Assembly (NCBI GenBank): GCA_030789695.1
Contig: CM061142.1
Location: 569,957,281 to 570,021,280 of the forward strand
Source of the DNA: Scilla litardierei
Taxonomy: Eukaryota; Streptophyta; Magnoliopsida; Asparagales; Asparagaceae
Direction: 5' to 3'
DNA length: 64,000 nucleotides
Positions 62,311-64,000 of this stretch are shown here, one piece after another; the stretch's first letter is position 1, and every line of letters begins with the position of its first letter. The notes beneath the pieces were generated by a model. The model was not told where the DNA came from and did no database searches. It saw nothing but the letters and a program-made list of their open reading frames with translations. The translations under genes were made by a program, and so were the position numbers.

Positions 62311-62648
62311 ACCCCCCAAACATTTTCTATTCTTCTTTCATTTCTCCTGAGCCTCCTCCTTCCCCAAATCCTTCTCCATCTTCCCCTAGCCTTCCTCCTT
62401 CATCAAGAGCCCTTCCCCCTCTCCGTTTTGGCCGGCCACCACCTCTAGGTCGCCGGAAAACCCCCAAAAATCCCCAAAACCCCATTTCTCCATATTTTCT
62501 CCCCATTCCAGATCTGAACCCTAGGTTTCCCCGGATCGTTCTTCCGTTGCCGTGCTTGCTCGGCATCGATCTTCCGCTTCTATACGCGATTTCCTCTCCG
62601 TAGATAACTTTTGTGGCGTGCCTCATTTATCATCTTCCTTGGCGTGAG

Positions 62649-62780
62649 GCAAGTGAAACTTGCATCTCTTGATTTGGGCCATGTCTTAGGCCATTACCTT
62701 GCTTTAGCGTAAAAGAGACTAGACGGTGAAAGGATAGCCGTCTAGACGCCATTGACCTAGCTTGACAACGAAGCTTGGTC
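62649..62780 (+). ncRNA. Conserved hairpin cluster in the LTR3 leader
   Basis: GCAAGT-GAA-ACTTGC; CTTTA-GCG-TAAAAG (one bulged base); CTAGACGG/CCGTCTAG with loop TGAAAGGATAG; GACCTAGCTT/AAGCTTGGTC with loop GACAACG (one mismatch). Loops match D, while stems differ in a compensating way. Confidence 0.65.
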
Positions 62781-62803
62781 TGTCACCTTCATCATGCTTG
62801 TAT

Positions 62804-63046
62804 GTCACGTTTAATTTCACTTAACGGTACGCGTATTAACTGTTCATGTCATCCATGCATCTTTAACTGCCATGTTTAATTTAAATTAACGGTACACGAA
62901 TATCTGTTCATGCCATTACATTTTGCCTGCCATGTTTAATTTAAATTAACAGTACGTGAATATCTGTTCATGCCATTGCATTTTGCCTGTCATGTTTAAT
63001 TTAATTAACGGTACGCGAATAACTGCTCATGTCATTGCATGCTTGA
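62804..63046. repeat. Four tandem copies of a ~60-bp repeat in LTR3
   Basis: Units begin with a CATGTTTAATTTAAATTAAC-like phrase and contain GGTACGCGAATA and CTGTTCATGCCATT. The first unit is the most diverged. Confidence 0.85.
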
Positions 63047-63170
63047 ACACTCATCGTGATTGCGTAGCATCGCTACATACTAGTGCTACTTGTTCCGGCT
63101 AGGCACCCGTTTTGCGGGCACAACCCTAGGCCAATTACAAATCTGGCTCGTGGTCCAGAAAACGAGCTCA

Positions 63171-63284
63171 ATACAGCCTGCGGGCAATAGGGCACTCGCC
63201 TGTGTCTGAGTGATCCCTTGTACTTGAATACAGCCTGCGGGCAATAGGGCGCTCACATGTGTGTGGGTGATCCCTTGTACTTGT
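63171..63284. repeat. Two tandem copies of a 57-bp repeat in LTR3
   Basis: Units start AATACAGCCTGCGGGCAATA and end GTGATCCCTTGTACTTG. They differ at a handful of bases. Confidence 0.85.
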
Positions 63285-63968
63285 TACTTGACAATACATG
63301 TCACACCTACCACTTGTACTTATCCGTGTTTTACTTGTATAACTTGTTATCCATGACATACTTGCTACTTGCTACTTGTACTTCCCTTTACTTGTCACTT
63401 CCATACTATACTTGCCATGTCATGCATCATACTATAACTGCTAGGTTGTTAGTTTACCTTTCTTTCAGTTTCCTTGCACAAGTCTTTCGACTTGCTGACA
63501 TGTGCCCCTTTCTCTTTGGGTGTCGCATGTTAGTTGCCGAGCCTGAGATTGTTGTTGAGGGCGACGAGTTCGAGGAGTTCGTGCCCGATTCTGTTGGTTG
63601 AAGAGGAGTTTGAGAATACCGGTGATCTTTCTTAGGATCTTACAGTTTCCTTTTGTTTTAGGATTCATGTTAGTTGTCGGTGCGTGGCACCTTTGTTTGT
63701 ACTTTTGTTGGCCATGTTTGGGCCCTTAGATTCTTTTCTCTTTAAGCCTGGTGGCTTTTTTTGTGATGTTGGAATTTAATTTGATGGATATTCTGAGATT
63801 GTCTTTTGTCTCTTTTCCTTTATTATTATCTTTGTTTCGTATCGCGTTGCAAGGACCTGCAGATATAACGATTTCATGACGCTTATCAGGCGTGTGGCTT
63901 CACAGCTCCACGTCTGTGCGGACCTTCTCACGTCTCGCCTCCATATTTTTGGGAAGTGGGGCGTGACA

Positions 63969-64000
63969 GGTTTTGTTGGTGGCCCATGCAGGTCTGTCTT
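63969..64000 (+). other. Start of the LTR3 element's internal region
   Basis: Contains GGTGGCCCATGCAGG (63978-63992), the block that follows the LTRs of B and D. The rest is outside the window. Confidence 0.7.

Larger units (their letters stand above)
61575..63968 (+). mobile_element. Gypsy LTR3 with a Copia-like U3 module
   Basis: 2394 bp from TGTAACGACTGG to GGGGCGTGACA, then the same post-LTR block as D and B, so it is a 5' LTR of a Gypsy element running off the right edge. Part 61750-62260 matches the U3 of the Copia-1/2 LTRs (CGCTCATATCTTAGAG onward, then an AGTCGGTC array). TATA-like TATTTAA at 62304-62310 precedes a CT-rich leader. The hairpin cluster at 62649-62780 and the 3' part match the D LTR. 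Confidence 0.88.

Overview
The window looks like repeat-dense heterochromatin from a flowering plant with a large genome. No host gene, tRNA, rRNA or prokaryotic feature could be supported. Every recognisable protein is a retroelement protein: Copia gag, Athila-like and other Ty3/Gypsy gag/protease, an ATHILA ORF-1-type protein and a plant L1-type LINE. The host species cannot be told from this sequence. All comparisons were made by eye, with no alignment or database search.

Layout. The window is one nest of insertions. Both target-site duplications (TSDs) are visible for six of them: Z (GCGGC), X (CTACG), D (GGAAT), solo LTR A (GAATT), solo Copia-3 LTR (AAGCT) and the LINE (13 bp). From left: Copia-1 (minus, 1-3033) cuts Gypsy LTR C (3034-4796). 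C cuts Athila-like element Y (minus, 4797-8191 and 26529-27584). X (plus, 8192-26523) sits in the Y LTR. Z (minus, 13461-25288) sits in the 3' LTR of X. Y sits in the gag of Gypsy element B (minus, 27585-37584), whose LTR also holds the LINE (30195-35842). Right of B lies old sequence H, split into 37585-37703, 43179-43856 and 53118-54443. H is interrupted by solo LTR A (37704-43178, itself holding the Copia-3 solo LTR at 38073-40018) and by the very young non-coding element D (43857-53117). H is followed by a tandem gag-only Copia-2 (54444-61574), cut by another Gypsy LTR (LTR3, 61575-63968) whose internal region runs off the right edge.

Functional picture. Almost nothing here looks autonomous. 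Copia-1 is cut by the window edge. Y and B gag genes carry stops. Z keeps gag-protease and a 693-codon second ORF but has no reverse transcriptase or integrase. X codes for one unknown 263-aa protein. D codes for nothing. Copia-2 has gag only. The LINE ORF2 is open, but its reverse-transcriptase motif reads FADN instead of FADD.

Two non-coding signals stand out. (1) Several families carry, upstream of the LTR TATA box, an array of short palindromes or inverted motifs. The motif differs by family (AGTCGGTC, CAGTCGACTG, CTCGGCCGAG, ACCGATCGGT, and ATACGGCCGTAT in H), but within units the motifs recur about every 17-24 bp, and in most arrays the units recur every 110-126 bp (70 bp in Y). (2) The transcribed parts of LTRs in X/Z and in D/LTR3 contain hairpins with constant loops and different, mutually complementary stems. 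This points to conserved RNA structure.
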